A stretch of DNA of 11,559 bases. Origin: UBA1738 sp045577675 (GTDB lineage Bacteria > Bacillota > Clostridia > UBA1381). The translations under genes were made by a program, and so were the position numbers. The stretch spans positions 1 through 11,559 of the forward strand of contig JAZNIV010000035.1 of the NCBI GenBank assembly GCA_045577675.1, in the 5' to 3' direction. Shown one piece after another: positions 1 through 7,267 of the stretch. The notes under the pieces are model-generated. The model saw only the letters and a program-made list of their open reading frames with translations. It had not been told where the DNA came from and did not search any database. Every line of letters starts with the position of its first letter. Position 1 is the stretch's first letter.

Positions 1-27
1 ATAATGTTGATTTTAGAATATTATACT

Positions 28-1392
28 TTAATTGCTGTTTTTGGACAGAAGGACAACAGTTTCCACGTGCGTTGTATGCGGAAACATATCAACTGCAGTT
101 ACTTTCTTTGCAGAGTAGCCGTTTTCTGTAAGGAATTTTGCGTCGCGTGCAAGAGTGGCAGGGTTGCAGGAAACATAAACAATCCTTTCCGGCTTTGCTG
201 AAATAATAGCAGAAAGTGTTTTCTCATCGCTACCTTTTCGTGGTGGGTCAAGGATAACAATATCGGTTTTTTTGCCGTTTTTGATAAGCTCGGGTACAAT
301 ATCCTCGGCGGCTGAGCAGTAAAATTCTGCATTTGAAACCCCGTTCTCTTTTGCGTTTTTCTTTGCATTTTCGATTGCCTGCGGGACTATCTCAACTCCA
401 ATTACAGCTTTTGCAAGTTTAGCTGCGGTAAGGGAAATTGTGCCGATTCCGCAGTAAATATCCATAACTGTATCGCCGGACGAAATTTCGGCAAAATCAA
501 TTGCTGTTTTGTATAGCTTTTCGGTTTGTATAGGATTAATCTGAAAAAAGCTGTGCGGTGAAATTTCATATTTAAGTCCGCATAACGTTGCGGAAAGATT
601 GTCTTTTCCCCAAAGTGTGATATTTTTGTCGCCCAAAACAAGGTTTGTGCGTTTTTTGTTAATATTAAGAATTATTCCGCTGATATTTGACGAAACAGCC
701 CGCAGGCTTTCGATAAGTTCATTCTGATGCGGCAAGCTGTCAGCATTTGCAGACACAACAACCATAAATTCACAATGGGAATTTCTTATAAAAACACGTC
801 TTATTATACCCTTGTGCAATTCTTCGTCGTAAACAGGAATGTGGTGCTTTTTGATAAAATCAGAAATTGTATTCATAATATCACGACAAATACTGTCGCC
901 TAAAAGGCAGTCGCTAAGAGGAATGACGTCATGACTACGTTCACGGTAAAAGCCCCAGTCGCCGTTTTTATCAATCGGAAAAATCATTTTATTGCGGTAA
1001 CGAAAAGGCTCGTCCATACCAATTATATTTACGTCGGTGTCAATTCCGCCAATTCTTAAAAGTGCATCATGAACGGTGTTTTTCTTAAATTCAAGCTGAG
1101 CATTGTAATTTACAGCCATAAGCTGGCAACCGCCGCATTTTGAAAAATGACTGCAGGGCGGATTTGTTCTGTCCGCAGACGGTGTTATTATTTCTAAAGC
1201 CTTGGCGTAGCCGTAGCTTGCTTTTGTTTTAAGCACCAAAATACGGGCGGTATCTCCATTTACTGTCTGCGGGACAAAAAGAGTGTAGCCGTCAACGTGT
1301 GCTATTCCGCTTCCTTCGGAGGAGAGCGACTCTATTTTAACTGTATATTCTTTGTTTTTTTCTACCGGAATTATAGTAATCAGTCCTTTCAA
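28..1392 (-). CDS. rlmD: 23S rRNA (uracil-5-)-methyltransferase, RlmD/RumA family
   Basis: This SAM-dependent enzyme methylates C5 of uridine in 23S rRNA (U1939 and/or U747 in E. coli numbering; Gram-positive RlmCD can do both, so the exact target is open). Counting from the TTG at 1392 (454 residues), an N-terminal TRAM RNA-binding domain covers about 10-70. The iron-sulfur cluster cysteines are C80, C86 and C89, with C162 as the probable fourth ligand. The SAM-binding loop DIYCGIGT is at 311-318 and DPPRKG at 382-387. The catalytic nucleophile is C409 in YVSCNPATLARD, and E444 in the C-terminal THVET is the likely general base. All key residues are present. It is transcribed divergently from ctsR and is probably monocistronic. 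The start is uncertain: the Shine-Dalgarno-like AAAGGA lies inside the reading frame just after the TTG, and no ATG or GTG follows at a useful distance. Family assignment is very secure; the precise symbol is less so because clostridia often carry paralogues. Confidence 0.93.
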   Translation of the reverse strand: MKGLITIIPVEKNKEYTVKIESLSSEGSGIAHVDGYTLFVPQTVNGDTARILVLKTKASYGYAKALEIITPSADRTNPPCSHFSKCGGCQLMAVNYNAQLEFKKNTVHDALLRIGGIDTDVNIIGMDEPFRYRNKMIFPIDKNGDWGFYRERSHDVIPLSDCLLGDSICRDIMNTISDFIKKHHIPVYDEELHKGIIRRVFIRNSHCEFMVVVSANADSLPHQNELIESLRAVSSNISGIILNINKKRTNLVLGDKNITLWGKDNLSATLCGLKYEISPHSFFQINPIQTEKLYKTAIDFAEISSGDTVMDIYCGIGTISLTAAKLAKAVIGVEIVPQAIENAKKNAKENGVSNAEFYCSAAEDIVPELIKNGKKTDIVILDPPRKGSDEKTLSAIISAKPERIVYVSCNPATLARDAKFLTENGYSAKKVTAVDMFPHTTHVETVVLLSKNSN

Positions 1393-1399
1393 TATGAAA

Positions 1400-1428
1400 A
1401 TTATACCCTATTTTTAACATAAACACAA
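1400..1428 (-). promoter_or_regulatory. Candidate sigma-A promoter of rlmD
   Basis: On the minus strand a TTGTGT -35 (1428-1423) and a perfect TATAAT -10 (1405-1400) are 17 bases apart. The predicted transcription start is an A near 1393, one base before the TTG proposed as the start codon. The mRNA would then be almost leaderless, or would begin with the AAAGGA Shine-Dalgarno at about +5. The -10 is convincing and the -35 is weak. Confidence 0.6.
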
Positions 1429-1471
1429 TAGCTGTTAACAAATTGTTCATAAAATATACCATATTTTTTCA

Positions 1472-1499
1472 TTGACAAAGGATAAATTTGTGATATAAT
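1472..1499 (+). promoter_or_regulatory. Sigma-A promoter of the ctsR-mcsA-mcsB-clpC operon
   Basis: A perfect TTGACA (1472-1477) and a perfect TATAAT (1494-1499) are separated by 16 bases. A TG one base upstream of the -10 (TGATATAAT) gives an extended -10. The predicted start is a G near 1506, about 46 bases before the ctsR start codon. Such a near-ideal promoter is what one expects when expression is limited by a repressor rather than by promoter strength. Confidence 0.88.
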
Positions 1500-1510
1500 T
1501 AGGTTGTAAA

Positions 1511-1533
1511 GGTCAAAGAAAGTCAAAGTCAAA
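1511..1533 (+). promoter_or_regulatory. CtsR operator (heptad repeats)
   Basis: GGTCAAA (1511-1517), spacer GAA, then AGTCAAA (1521-1527) matches the established CtsR operator (direct heptads RGTCAAA separated by three bases) with no mismatch. A further AGTCAAA (1527-1533) overlaps the second heptad by one base. The site lies at about +6 to +28 from the predicted transcription start, so bound CtsR would block promoter escape or elongation. It is the only CtsR box I see in the window and implies autoregulation of the whole operon. Confidence 0.92.
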
Positions 1534-1551
1534 TCATGAGGAGATGATTAA

Positions 1552-1986
1552 GTGGGTATAAGTGATAGAATAGAAGCCTTCATTATGGAGCTTATGAAGG
1601 ACGAGGAAAGCTATGCGGAGTTTGGCAGAAACGAGCTTGCTGATATTTTCGGTTGCGTACCGTCACAGATAAATTATGTTATCCAGACACGTTTTAGTCC
1701 GGAAAAGGGTTATTACGTGGAGTCAAGACGAGGCGGTGGAGGTTATGTAAAAATCCGCAGGAGAAGTCTTGGCGGTACAGGTGATGTAATAGCAGGTATC
1801 GGGAAAAGCTGTGATTTTTCTGCAGCTAAAGCTGCTGTTATGCATCTTTTTGAAAGAGGAGCGATAAATGAACAGGCAGCGAGAATACTGCTTGCGGCAG
1901 TCTCGGATAATGCGATTGCTGTTTCCAATCCCCGGCGGGATATGCTACGGGCGAACATATTAAAAAACGCATTGTGTGAATTATAG
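1552..1986 (+). CDS. ctsR: CtsR, transcriptional repressor of class III heat-shock genes
   Basis: CtsR is a dimeric DNA-binding repressor of clp genes. The 144-residue protein has the N-terminal winged helix-turn-helix (about residues 25-48, containing CVPSQINYVIQTRF) and the glycine-rich beta-wing RRGGGGY (59-65). R60 corresponds to the wing arginine that McsB can phosphorylate in the Geobacillus protein. The C-terminal four-helix dimerisation domain (about 88-140) includes NPRRDMLRANILK. It is slightly shorter than the Bacillus protein (about 154). The start is GTG at 1552, eight bases behind GAGGAG (1538-1543); no in-frame ATG fits. It is the first gene of the operon, 16 bases before mcsA, and sits directly behind its own operator. 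Confidence 0.96.
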   Translation: MGISDRIEAFIMELMKDEESYAEFGRNELADIFGCVPSQINYVIQTRFSPEKGYYVESRRGGGGYVKIRRRSLGGTGDVIAGIGKSCDFSAAKAAVMHLFERGAINEQAARILLAAVSDNAIAVSNPRRDMLRANILKNALCEL

Positions 1987-2002
1987 GAAAGAGGTAGATG
2001 TT

Positions 2003-2350
2003 ATGTACGATTTATTTTCAGATTTTTTTGACAGCTTTGATGTTTTTCCGGTTTATCGTGAGGACAGACGATGTCAAAACTGCGGAAGAAGCTATTATGA
2101 TTTTCAAAAGAGCGGGCGTTTAGGCTGCAGTGAGTGCTATACAGCATTTGAAAGCCCTGTCAGGTCAACCTTGAAGCAGATGCAAAAAAGCAGTACACAT
2201 ACAGGAAAAATCCCTTCAAAGCAGTCTGCAGGGCTTATTAAAAAAAGAAAGCTTGCAGATTTAAAGACACAGCTTGCAAAGGCGGTCGAAAGAGAGGATT
2301 ATGAAACAGCAGCTAAGCTGCATAAAGAAATAAAAAGTCTGGAGGGTTAA
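2003..2350 (+). CDS. mcsA: McsA-like adaptor/activator of McsB, short form with one zinc finger
   Basis: McsA stimulates the arginine kinase McsB and tunes CtsR and ClpC activity. With the ATG at 2003 (eight bases behind AGAGG at 1990-1994) the protein has 115 residues. An acidic/aromatic N-terminus (MYDLFSDFFDSFDVF) is followed by one four-cysteine zinc site (C24-x2-C27 and C42-x2-C45, in RLGCSECYTAF). A basic linker with HTGKIPSK comes next, then a C-terminal UVR motif (about 80-115) predicted to form a helical hairpin. Bacillus McsA is about 185 residues and carries two CxxC pairs more at its N-terminus; that first zinc domain is absent here. An in-frame upstream ATG at 1976 would overlap ctsR, lacks a good ribosome site and adds no cysteines. 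The gene ends 3 bases before mcsB, whose ribosome site lies inside its last codons, suggesting coupled translation. Confidence 0.9.
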   Translation: MYDLFSDFFDSFDVFPVYREDRRCQNCGRSYYDFQKSGRLGCSECYTAFESPVRSTLKQMQKSSTHTGKIPSKQSAGLIKKRKLADLKTQLAKAVEREDYETAAKLHKEIKSLEG

Positions 2351-2353
2351 GCT

Positions 2354-3355
2354 ATGATTTGGTATAAAGAACAAAACGACAATGACATAATGGTAAGTAC
2401 TCGTATACGGCTTGCGAGAAACCTTGACAAATACCCTTTTCCTGCCATGCTTTCCGGCGAAGGAAAGGAGAAGGTTACAGAGGAAATTAAGGCAGCAATA
2501 TTTGGCTCAAACTCAACCCTTGCAAAGGACTTTGAATGTCTTAAAATGAAGGATATGACAACAGGTGAAAAGCAGGAACTTGCTGAAAAACACTTAATCA
2601 GCTTTGATATGGCAAAAACCGACTACGGCTCGGTTTTAAAGAGCAGTGACGACACTATGAGTATAATGCTGATGGAGGAGGACCATTTAAGGCTTCAGAT
2701 AATTCTCGGAGGGTTTAAGTTGAGAGAGGCTTGGGAAACGGCAAATAAAGTAGACGATGTTATTGAAGAAAATATCACTTATGCGTTTTCTGAGGAATTC
2801 GGGTACCTTACAGCTTGCCCCACCAACACCGGAACAGGAATGAGGGCATCTGTTATGATGCATCTTCCGGCACTTACCTTAACCAATAATATTAATAAGA
2901 TTATTTCTTCCGCATCGGCACTTGGTCTTACAGTACGCGGACTTTACGGCGAGGGCTCAAAGGCACACGGCAGCCTTTATCAGATTTCCAATCAGGTAAC
3001 CTTGGGAATAAGCGAAGAGGAGATTATATCAAAGCTTGAAAATATTGCAGGGCAGATTGAGAATCACGAAAAAGAGGCACGTGAAAAGCTAAGAGGAAAT
3101 GATAGCCTTGAAGATAAGCTGTGGAGGTCCTACGGAACCTTAAAGTTTGCAAGAAGTGTTGCATCTTCCGAGGCAAAAGCATTACTTTCTGATGTAATTT
3201 TAGGCGAAAACCTGGGTATAATAGATACTAAGGGAAAAATGCCGCTTATGCAGCTTATGGTGGAAACTGAACCTGCACTTATTATGGAGGGGGGCAGCCT
3301 GACACCTGAGGAACGTGATAAAAAGAGAGCGGAGCTTTTAAGAGAAAATGTTTAA
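2354..3355 (+). CDS. mcsB: McsB, protein-arginine kinase
   Basis: McsB transfers phosphate from ATP to arginine side chains of CtsR and of misfolded proteins, marking them for ClpC-ClpP. The 333-residue protein belongs to the ATP:guanido phosphotransferase fold. STRIRLARN (15-23) is the phosphate-binding arginine segment. EEDHLRLQ (108-115) supplies an acidic active-site residue. CPTNTGTGMRASVM (155-168) contains the conserved active-site cysteine and nucleotide-binding arginine, and ISNQVTLG (211-218) is typical of McsB. Near the C-terminus RDKKRA (321-326) is the RDxxRA motif that binds phosphoarginine allosterically in McsB, separating it from metabolic arginine kinases. It is a little shorter than Bacillus McsB (about 360), but no core motif is missing. 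The ATG at 2354 follows GGAGGG (2341-2346) by seven bases. It lies between mcsA and clpC in one transcription unit. Confidence 0.97.
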   Translation: MIWYKEQNDNDIMVSTRIRLARNLDKYPFPAMLSGEGKEKVTEEIKAAIFGSNSTLAKDFECLKMKDMTTGEKQELAEKHLISFDMAKTDYGSVLKSSDDTMSIMLMEEDHLRLQIILGGFKLREAWETANKVDDVIEENITYAFSEEFGYLTACPTNTGTGMRASVMMHLPALTLTNNINKIISSASALGLTVRGLYGEGSKAHGSLYQISNQVTLGISEEEIISKLENIAGQIENHEKEAREKLRGNDSLEDKLWRSYGTLKFARSVASSEAKALLSDVILGENLGIIDTKGKMPLMQLMVETEPALIMEGGSLTPEERDKKRAELLRENV

Positions 3356-3379
3356 AAAACATAAAAGGAGGTCGTTTCT

Positions 3380-5815
3380 ATGTTTTCAAATTTTACGGAA
3401 AAAGCAAGAATTGCAATAAATAATGCACACGATGCAGCCTGTGAATTAGGTCACGGATATATCGGAAGTGAGCATCTTTTGCTGGGCATCATAATGGAGG
3501 GCAGCGGAGTTGGTGCAAAGATGCTGGAAAATGCCGGTGCTAAAAAAGAGGTTATAACAGACCGCATAAAGGAGCTGATGGGCTCAAATATGCCGCTCAA
3601 TAAAAGCACCGAGCTTGCCTTAACACCCAGAAGTAAAAGAATACTCGAAATTGCGGCTATGGAGGCCCGCAATATGGGACATCATTATATTGGTACCGAG
3701 CATATTTTAATTGGTATCATAAAGGACGGAGACGGGGTTGGAGCAAACATTCTGGCATCCTGCGGTGTTGATTTTAACAATATTTATAATGACATAATAT
3801 CTTCTACAGAGCAAAGCTATTCTGATAACAAGCAGACAGGAAGAAAAGGAAAACAGGGCGGAGGAAAAACCCCTGTTCTTGACCAGTTTGGAAGAGACCT
3901 TACCAAGCTTGCAGAGGAGAATAAATTTGACCCTGTAATAGGAAGAGATGAGGAGATTGCAAGAGTTACACAGATTTTATCAAGACGTACAAAGAATAAC
4001 CCGTGTCTTATCGGAGAGCCGGGTGTTGGTAAAACTGCTGTTGCCGAGGGACTTGCACAGAAAATCGCAGAGGGCGATGTTCCGGAGCTTTTGAAGAACA
4101 AAAGGCTTGTTACAATGGATCTGTCATCTATGGTTGCCGGTGCAAAATACCGTGGTGAGTTTGAGGACAGACTAAAAAAAGCAATTGAAGAGGTAAAGGC
4201 AGCAGGGAATGTAATTCTGTTTATCGACGAAATTCATACCATTGTCGGTGCAGGCTCGGCAGAGGGTGCTATTGATGCGTCAAATATCCTAAAGCCGTCC
4301 TTAGCACGCGGCGAGCTGCAATTAATCGGTGCTACAACCCTTAATGAGTATAGAAAATATATTGAAAAGGACGCAGCGCTCGAGCGGCGTTTCCAACCGG
4401 TTACGGTAGGTGAGCCGAGTGTTGATGAAACTATTGAGATACTAAAGGGACTTCGTGACAAGTATGAGGCACACCACAGCGTAAAGATTGATGACAGTGC
4501 ATTAGATGCTGCGGCAAAGCTCTCTGAAAGGTATATAACCGACAGGTTTCTTCCTGATAAGGCAATTGACTTAATGGACGAGGCGGCAAGTAAAAAAAGA
4601 CTTTCGGCACTTACTGCACCCGATAATGTAAAGTCGCTTGAAAAAGAGGCAGAGGAAATAAAAAAAGAAAAGCAGGAAGCAATTATTTCGCAGAACTTTG
4701 AAAAGGCAGCGGAGCTTCGTGACCGTGAGAAGATGATTGAAGAAGAGCTTCAAAAGGGAAAAAGCCGTTGGAAGGATAATAACAAATCGAATGAACTGGT
4801 GATAACAGATGCAGATATTGCTGATATTATTGCAGAGTGGACGCATATTCCTGTTTACAAGGTTGCTCAGGAGGAAAGTGAAAAATTAAAAAATCTTGAG
4901 GAAATTCTGCATAGTCGCGTAGTAGGTCAAAACGAAGCTGTTTCAGCTGTTTCGCGTGCAATCAGAAGAGGCAGGGCAGGGCTTAAAGACCCGAAACGTC
5001 CTACAGGCTCATTCTTGTTCTTAGGTCCTACGGGTGTGGGCAAAACCGAACTTTCAAAGGCACTTGCCGAGGCGATGTTCGGCTCAGAGGATTCTATGAT
5101 AAGAGTAGATATGTCGGAGTATATGGAAAAGCACTCGGTATCCAAGTTTGTAGGCTCACCTCCGGGATATGTGGGTTATGACGAGGGTGGTCAGCTTACT
5201 GAAAAAATCAGGAAACAGCCATATTCTGTAATATTGTTCGACGAAATAGAAAAGGCACATCCGGATATTTTCAATATTATGCTGCAGATTTTAGATGACG
5301 GAATTTTGACCGATGCACAGGGCAGAAAGGTGGATTTCCGCAACACTGTAATTATAATGACCTCAAATTTGGGGGCAAAGGATATTCTGCAGACAGGCGG
5401 CTCAAAAATGGGATTCGGAGCCTTTGATAAAGGTGATGAAGAAAATGAGAGTGCGGCTATTCGTGAGAAGGTTATGGCGAAGGTGAAGGATGCTTTTAAG
5501 CCGGAGTTTTTGAACAGAATTGATGAAATTATAGTCTTTGACCGCTTGCATGAGGAAGATATTAAGAAAATAGCAAAAATTATGCTTGCAGGGCTTAAAA
5601 ACAGACTTCTTGCAAATGAAATTACTGCTGAGTTTACGGAAGAGGCTGTAAGTGAGATTGCACGTGCAGGCTTTGATCCGATTTATGGTGCAAGACCTCT
5701 AAGGCGTGCAATTCAGAGTAAAATTGAAGATATGCTTTCGGAAAAGATTATTGACGGTACCATTTCAGGTAAAATTACAGTCGATGTAAAAGACGGCGAG
5801 TTTGTGACAGTTTAA
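3380..5815 (+). CDS. clpC: ClpC, AAA+ unfoldase of the ClpCP protease
   Basis: ClpC unfolds substrates, including phosphoarginine-tagged proteins, and threads them into ClpP. The 811 residues show the full architecture. A double Clp N-domain spans about 1-145, followed by a Gly/Lys-rich linker (about 150-163). In the first AAA+ module are Walker A GEPGVGKT (212-219), pore loop KYRGEF (256-261), Walker B FIDEIH (281-286) and arginine-finger region ERRF (335-338). A short middle domain with a UVR-type coiled coil (about 420-460) follows, as in ClpC but not ClpB. The second module has Walker A GPTGVGKT (549-556), pore loop GYVGY (596-600), Walker B LFDEIE (619-624) and sensor 2 GARPLRRAIQ (770-779). 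MGFG (677-680) is the likely ClpP-docking loop. The ATG at 3380 follows a near-perfect AAAGGAGGT (3364-3372). It is 24 bases after mcsB, last in the operon, and followed by a terminator. Confidence 0.98.
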   Translation: MFSNFTEKARIAINNAHDAACELGHGYIGSEHLLLGIIMEGSGVGAKMLENAGAKKEVITDRIKELMGSNMPLNKSTELALTPRSKRILEIAAMEARNMGHHYIGTEHILIGIIKDGDGVGANILASCGVDFNNIYNDIISSTEQSYSDNKQTGRKGKQGGGKTPVLDQFGRDLTKLAEENKFDPVIGRDEEIARVTQILSRRTKNNPCLIGEPGVGKTAVAEGLAQKIAEGDVPELLKNKRLVTMDLSSMVAGAKYRGEFEDRLKKAIEEVKAAGNVILFIDEIHTIVGAGSAEGAIDASNILKPSLARGELQLIGATTLNEYRKYIEKDAALERRFQPVTVGEPSVDETIEILKGLRDKYEAHHSVKIDDSALDAAAKLSERYITDRFLPDKAIDLMDEAASKKRLSALTAPDNVKSLEKEAEEIKKEKQEAIISQNFEKAAELRDREKMIEEELQKGKSRWKDNNKSNELVITDADIADIIAEWTHIPVYKVAQEESEKLKNLEEILHSRVVGQNEAVSAVSRAIRRGRAGLKDPKRPTGSFLFLGPTGVGKTELSKALAEAMFGSEDSMIRVDMSEYMEKHSVSKFVGSPPGYVGYDEGGQLTEKIRKQPYSVILFDEIEKAHPDIFNIMLQILDDGILTDAQGRKVDFRNTVIIMTSNLGAKDILQTGGSKMGFGAFDKGDEENESAAIREKVMAKVKDAFKPEFLNRIDEIIVFDRLHEEDIKKIAKIMLAGLKNRLLANEITAEFTEEAVSEIARAGFDPIYGARPLRRAIQSKIEDMLSEKIIDGTISGKITVDVKDGEFVTV

Positions 5816-5822
5816 AGGTATA

Positions 5823-5855
5823 AAAAGCAGAACGAGTATTTTTCGTTCTGCTTTT
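5823..5855. terminator. Bidirectional intrinsic terminator between clpC and argH
   Basis: A perfect 13-base-pair stem, 5823-5835 with 5843-5855, closes a 7-base loop. The arms carry A4 and T4 on the outer ends, so both strands end the hairpin in a U-tract (CTGCTTTTG on the plus strand). It is the only likely stop signal in the 51 bases between the convergent clpC and argH genes, and probably serves both. Confidence 0.9.
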
Positions 5856-5866
5856 GCTTTGTGCCT

Positions 5867-7246
5867 TTATAATGTTTTTAAGAATGCCTCGGCATCCGAA
5901 ATCGCCTTTTCGACTGTTTCCTTTGCAGGGCCGCCGATAACCGTTCTTCCGTTTACACAGGTTTCCATACTGATTGCATCATAAACGTCATTTTCAATTA
6001 TATCGGAAAATTCCTTAAATTCATCAAGTGTAAGCTCGTCTAACGCCTTGTCCTTGCTGATGGAGTAGAAAACAAGCTTTCCGACAACCTCGTGTGCATC
6101 ACGGAACGGCATACCTTTTTTAACAAGGTAGTCGGCAACGTCGGTGGCATTTGTAAAGCCGCCCTTTGCGCCCTTTAGCATATTAGCTTTGTTTACCTTC
6201 ATTGTGGTTATCATATCACAGAAGACAGGCAAGCACAATTTTACGGTGTCAATCGCATCAAAAATCGGCTCTTTGTCCTCCTGCATATCCTTGTTATAGG
6301 CAAGAGGGATACCTTTCATAGTTGTTAAGAGTCCCATCAGGTGACCGTAAACACGTCCTGTTTTGCCACGTATAAGCTCGGCAACGTCGGGATTTTTCTT
6401 CTGCGGCATAATTGATGAGCCTGTTGAGTATGCATCGTCCATTTCTACAAAGGAAAATTCGTGGCTTGACCAAAGTATCAGCTCCTCGGAAAAACGTGAT
6501 AAATGCATCATTATAATTGACAGACAGCCTGCAAGCTCAATAACAAAGTCACGGTCTGAAACTCCGTCAAGTGAGTTTTGGGTAACTTGTGCAAAGCCTA
6601 ATTCCTGTGCTACAAATTCCCTGTCCAAAGGGTATGTGGTGCCGGCTAAAGCACCTGAACCGAGTGGCATTACATTGGTACGGTCCTTGCAGTCAGAAAG
6701 ACGTGATAAATCACGTTTAATCATTTCAAAGTATGCCATTAAATGATGTGCGAAGGTAACCGGTTGTGCTTTTTGAAGATGTGTATAGCCCGGCATTATT
6801 GTTTCTGTATGTTTTTTTGCAAGACCTGTAAGTGCAGATAAAAGTGCGGTAAGCATTTCCGAAATTTCAGAGATTTCGTCCATTAAGTACATTCTTATAT
6901 CAAGGGCGACCTGGTCATTACGGCTTCTGCCTGTATGTAATCTTTTGCCGCTTTCACCGATTTTGTCGGTCAAAAGCTTTTCTATGTTCATATGAATGTC
7001 TTCTGCATCAATCAAAAATTCGACTTTTCCGTTTTCAATGTCTGCAAGAATTTCTGTAAGTCCTGCTACAATTTTTTCGGAGTCGGCAATATCAATAATT
7101 CCTTGCTTTCCAAGCATTTTAGCATGTGCAATACTGCCCTTGATATCTTGCTTATACATTCTTTTGTCAAAACGGATTGAAGAATTGAAATCGTCAACCT
7201 TTGCGTCGGTGCTTTTCTGAAACCGACCGCCCCATAATTTAGCCAT
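5867..7246 (-). CDS. argH: Argininosuccinate lyase
   Basis: ArgH splits argininosuccinate into arginine and fumarate, the last step of arginine synthesis, as a cytosolic homotetramer. The 459 residues begin with the family-typical MAKLWGGRF. HTGRSRNDQVA (104-114) and GYTHLQKAQP (153-162, with the conserved histidine at 155) form active-site segments. GSSIMPQKKNPD (276-287) is the fumarase/lyase superfamily signature with the catalytic serine in its flexible loop. Length is normal. I chose the ATG at 7246 because AGGAGC (7260-7255) precedes it by eight bases; the open frame extends upstream to a TTG at 7315, but that extension overlaps the putative promoter and lacks family similarity. It is downstream of argG on the same strand, 177 bases apart, with a possible promoter of its own in the gap. 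Confidence 0.97.
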   Translation of the reverse strand: MAKLWGGRFQKSTDAKVDDFNSSIRFDKRMYKQDIKGSIAHAKMLGKQGIIDIADSEKIVAGLTEILADIENGKVEFLIDAEDIHMNIEKLLTDKIGESGKRLHTGRSRNDQVALDIRMYLMDEISEISEMLTALLSALTGLAKKHTETIMPGYTHLQKAQPVTFAHHLMAYFEMIKRDLSRLSDCKDRTNVMPLGSGALAGTTYPLDREFVAQELGFAQVTQNSLDGVSDRDFVIELAGCLSIIMMHLSRFSEELILWSSHEFSFVEMDDAYSTGSSIMPQKKNPDVAELIRGKTGRVYGHLMGLLTTMKGIPLAYNKDMQEDKEPIFDAIDTVKLCLPVFCDMITTMKVNKANMLKGAKGGFTNATDVADYLVKKGMPFRDAHEVVGKLVFYSISKDKALDELTLDEFKEFSDIIENDVYDAISMETCVNGRTVIGGPAKETVEKAISDAEAFLKTL

Positions 7247-7267
7247 ATTAGTTAGCTCCTTTTGTAA

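Noticed and set aside
1433..1450. TGTTAACA followed by AATTGTT, suggestive of a Rex-type redox operator in the rlmD-ctsR spacer.
   Set aside because: The TTGTTAA-N4-TTAACAA arrangement is not present; the half-sites have the wrong order and spacing. In AT-rich intergenic DNA this is weak.
1536..1547. A tiny open frame ATG-AGG-AGA-TGA over the ctsR ribosome binding site, which could be read as an arginine-sensing minigene.
   Set aside because: AGGAGA is simply the Shine-Dalgarno core. No ribosome site precedes this ATG, and AGA/AGG are common arginine codons in the neighbouring genes, so there is no rare-codon signal.
1976..2002. Upstream ATG at 1976 as the mcsA start.
   Set aside because: It would overlap ctsR by 11 bases, lacks a ribosome site of the right strength and spacing, and adds nine residues without family similarity. 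The ATG at 2003 has a proper site.
4571..4846. A 91-codon minus-strand open frame opposite the clpC middle domain, rich in Phe, Leu and Cys.
   Set aside because: It is the mirror of the Lys/Glu-rich coiled coil of clpC, which always reads as Phe/Leu/Ser-rich on the other strand. No start signals.
5823..5855. The hairpin after clpC as a possible riboswitch or small RNA.
   Set aside because: It is a single perfect stem with U-tracts in both directions between convergent genes, fully explained as a bidirectional terminator.
6363..6746. A 127-codon plus-strand open frame opposite argH.
   Set aside because: It is antisense to a strongly conserved coding region, has no ribosome binding site or promoter, and its composition follows the argH reading frame.
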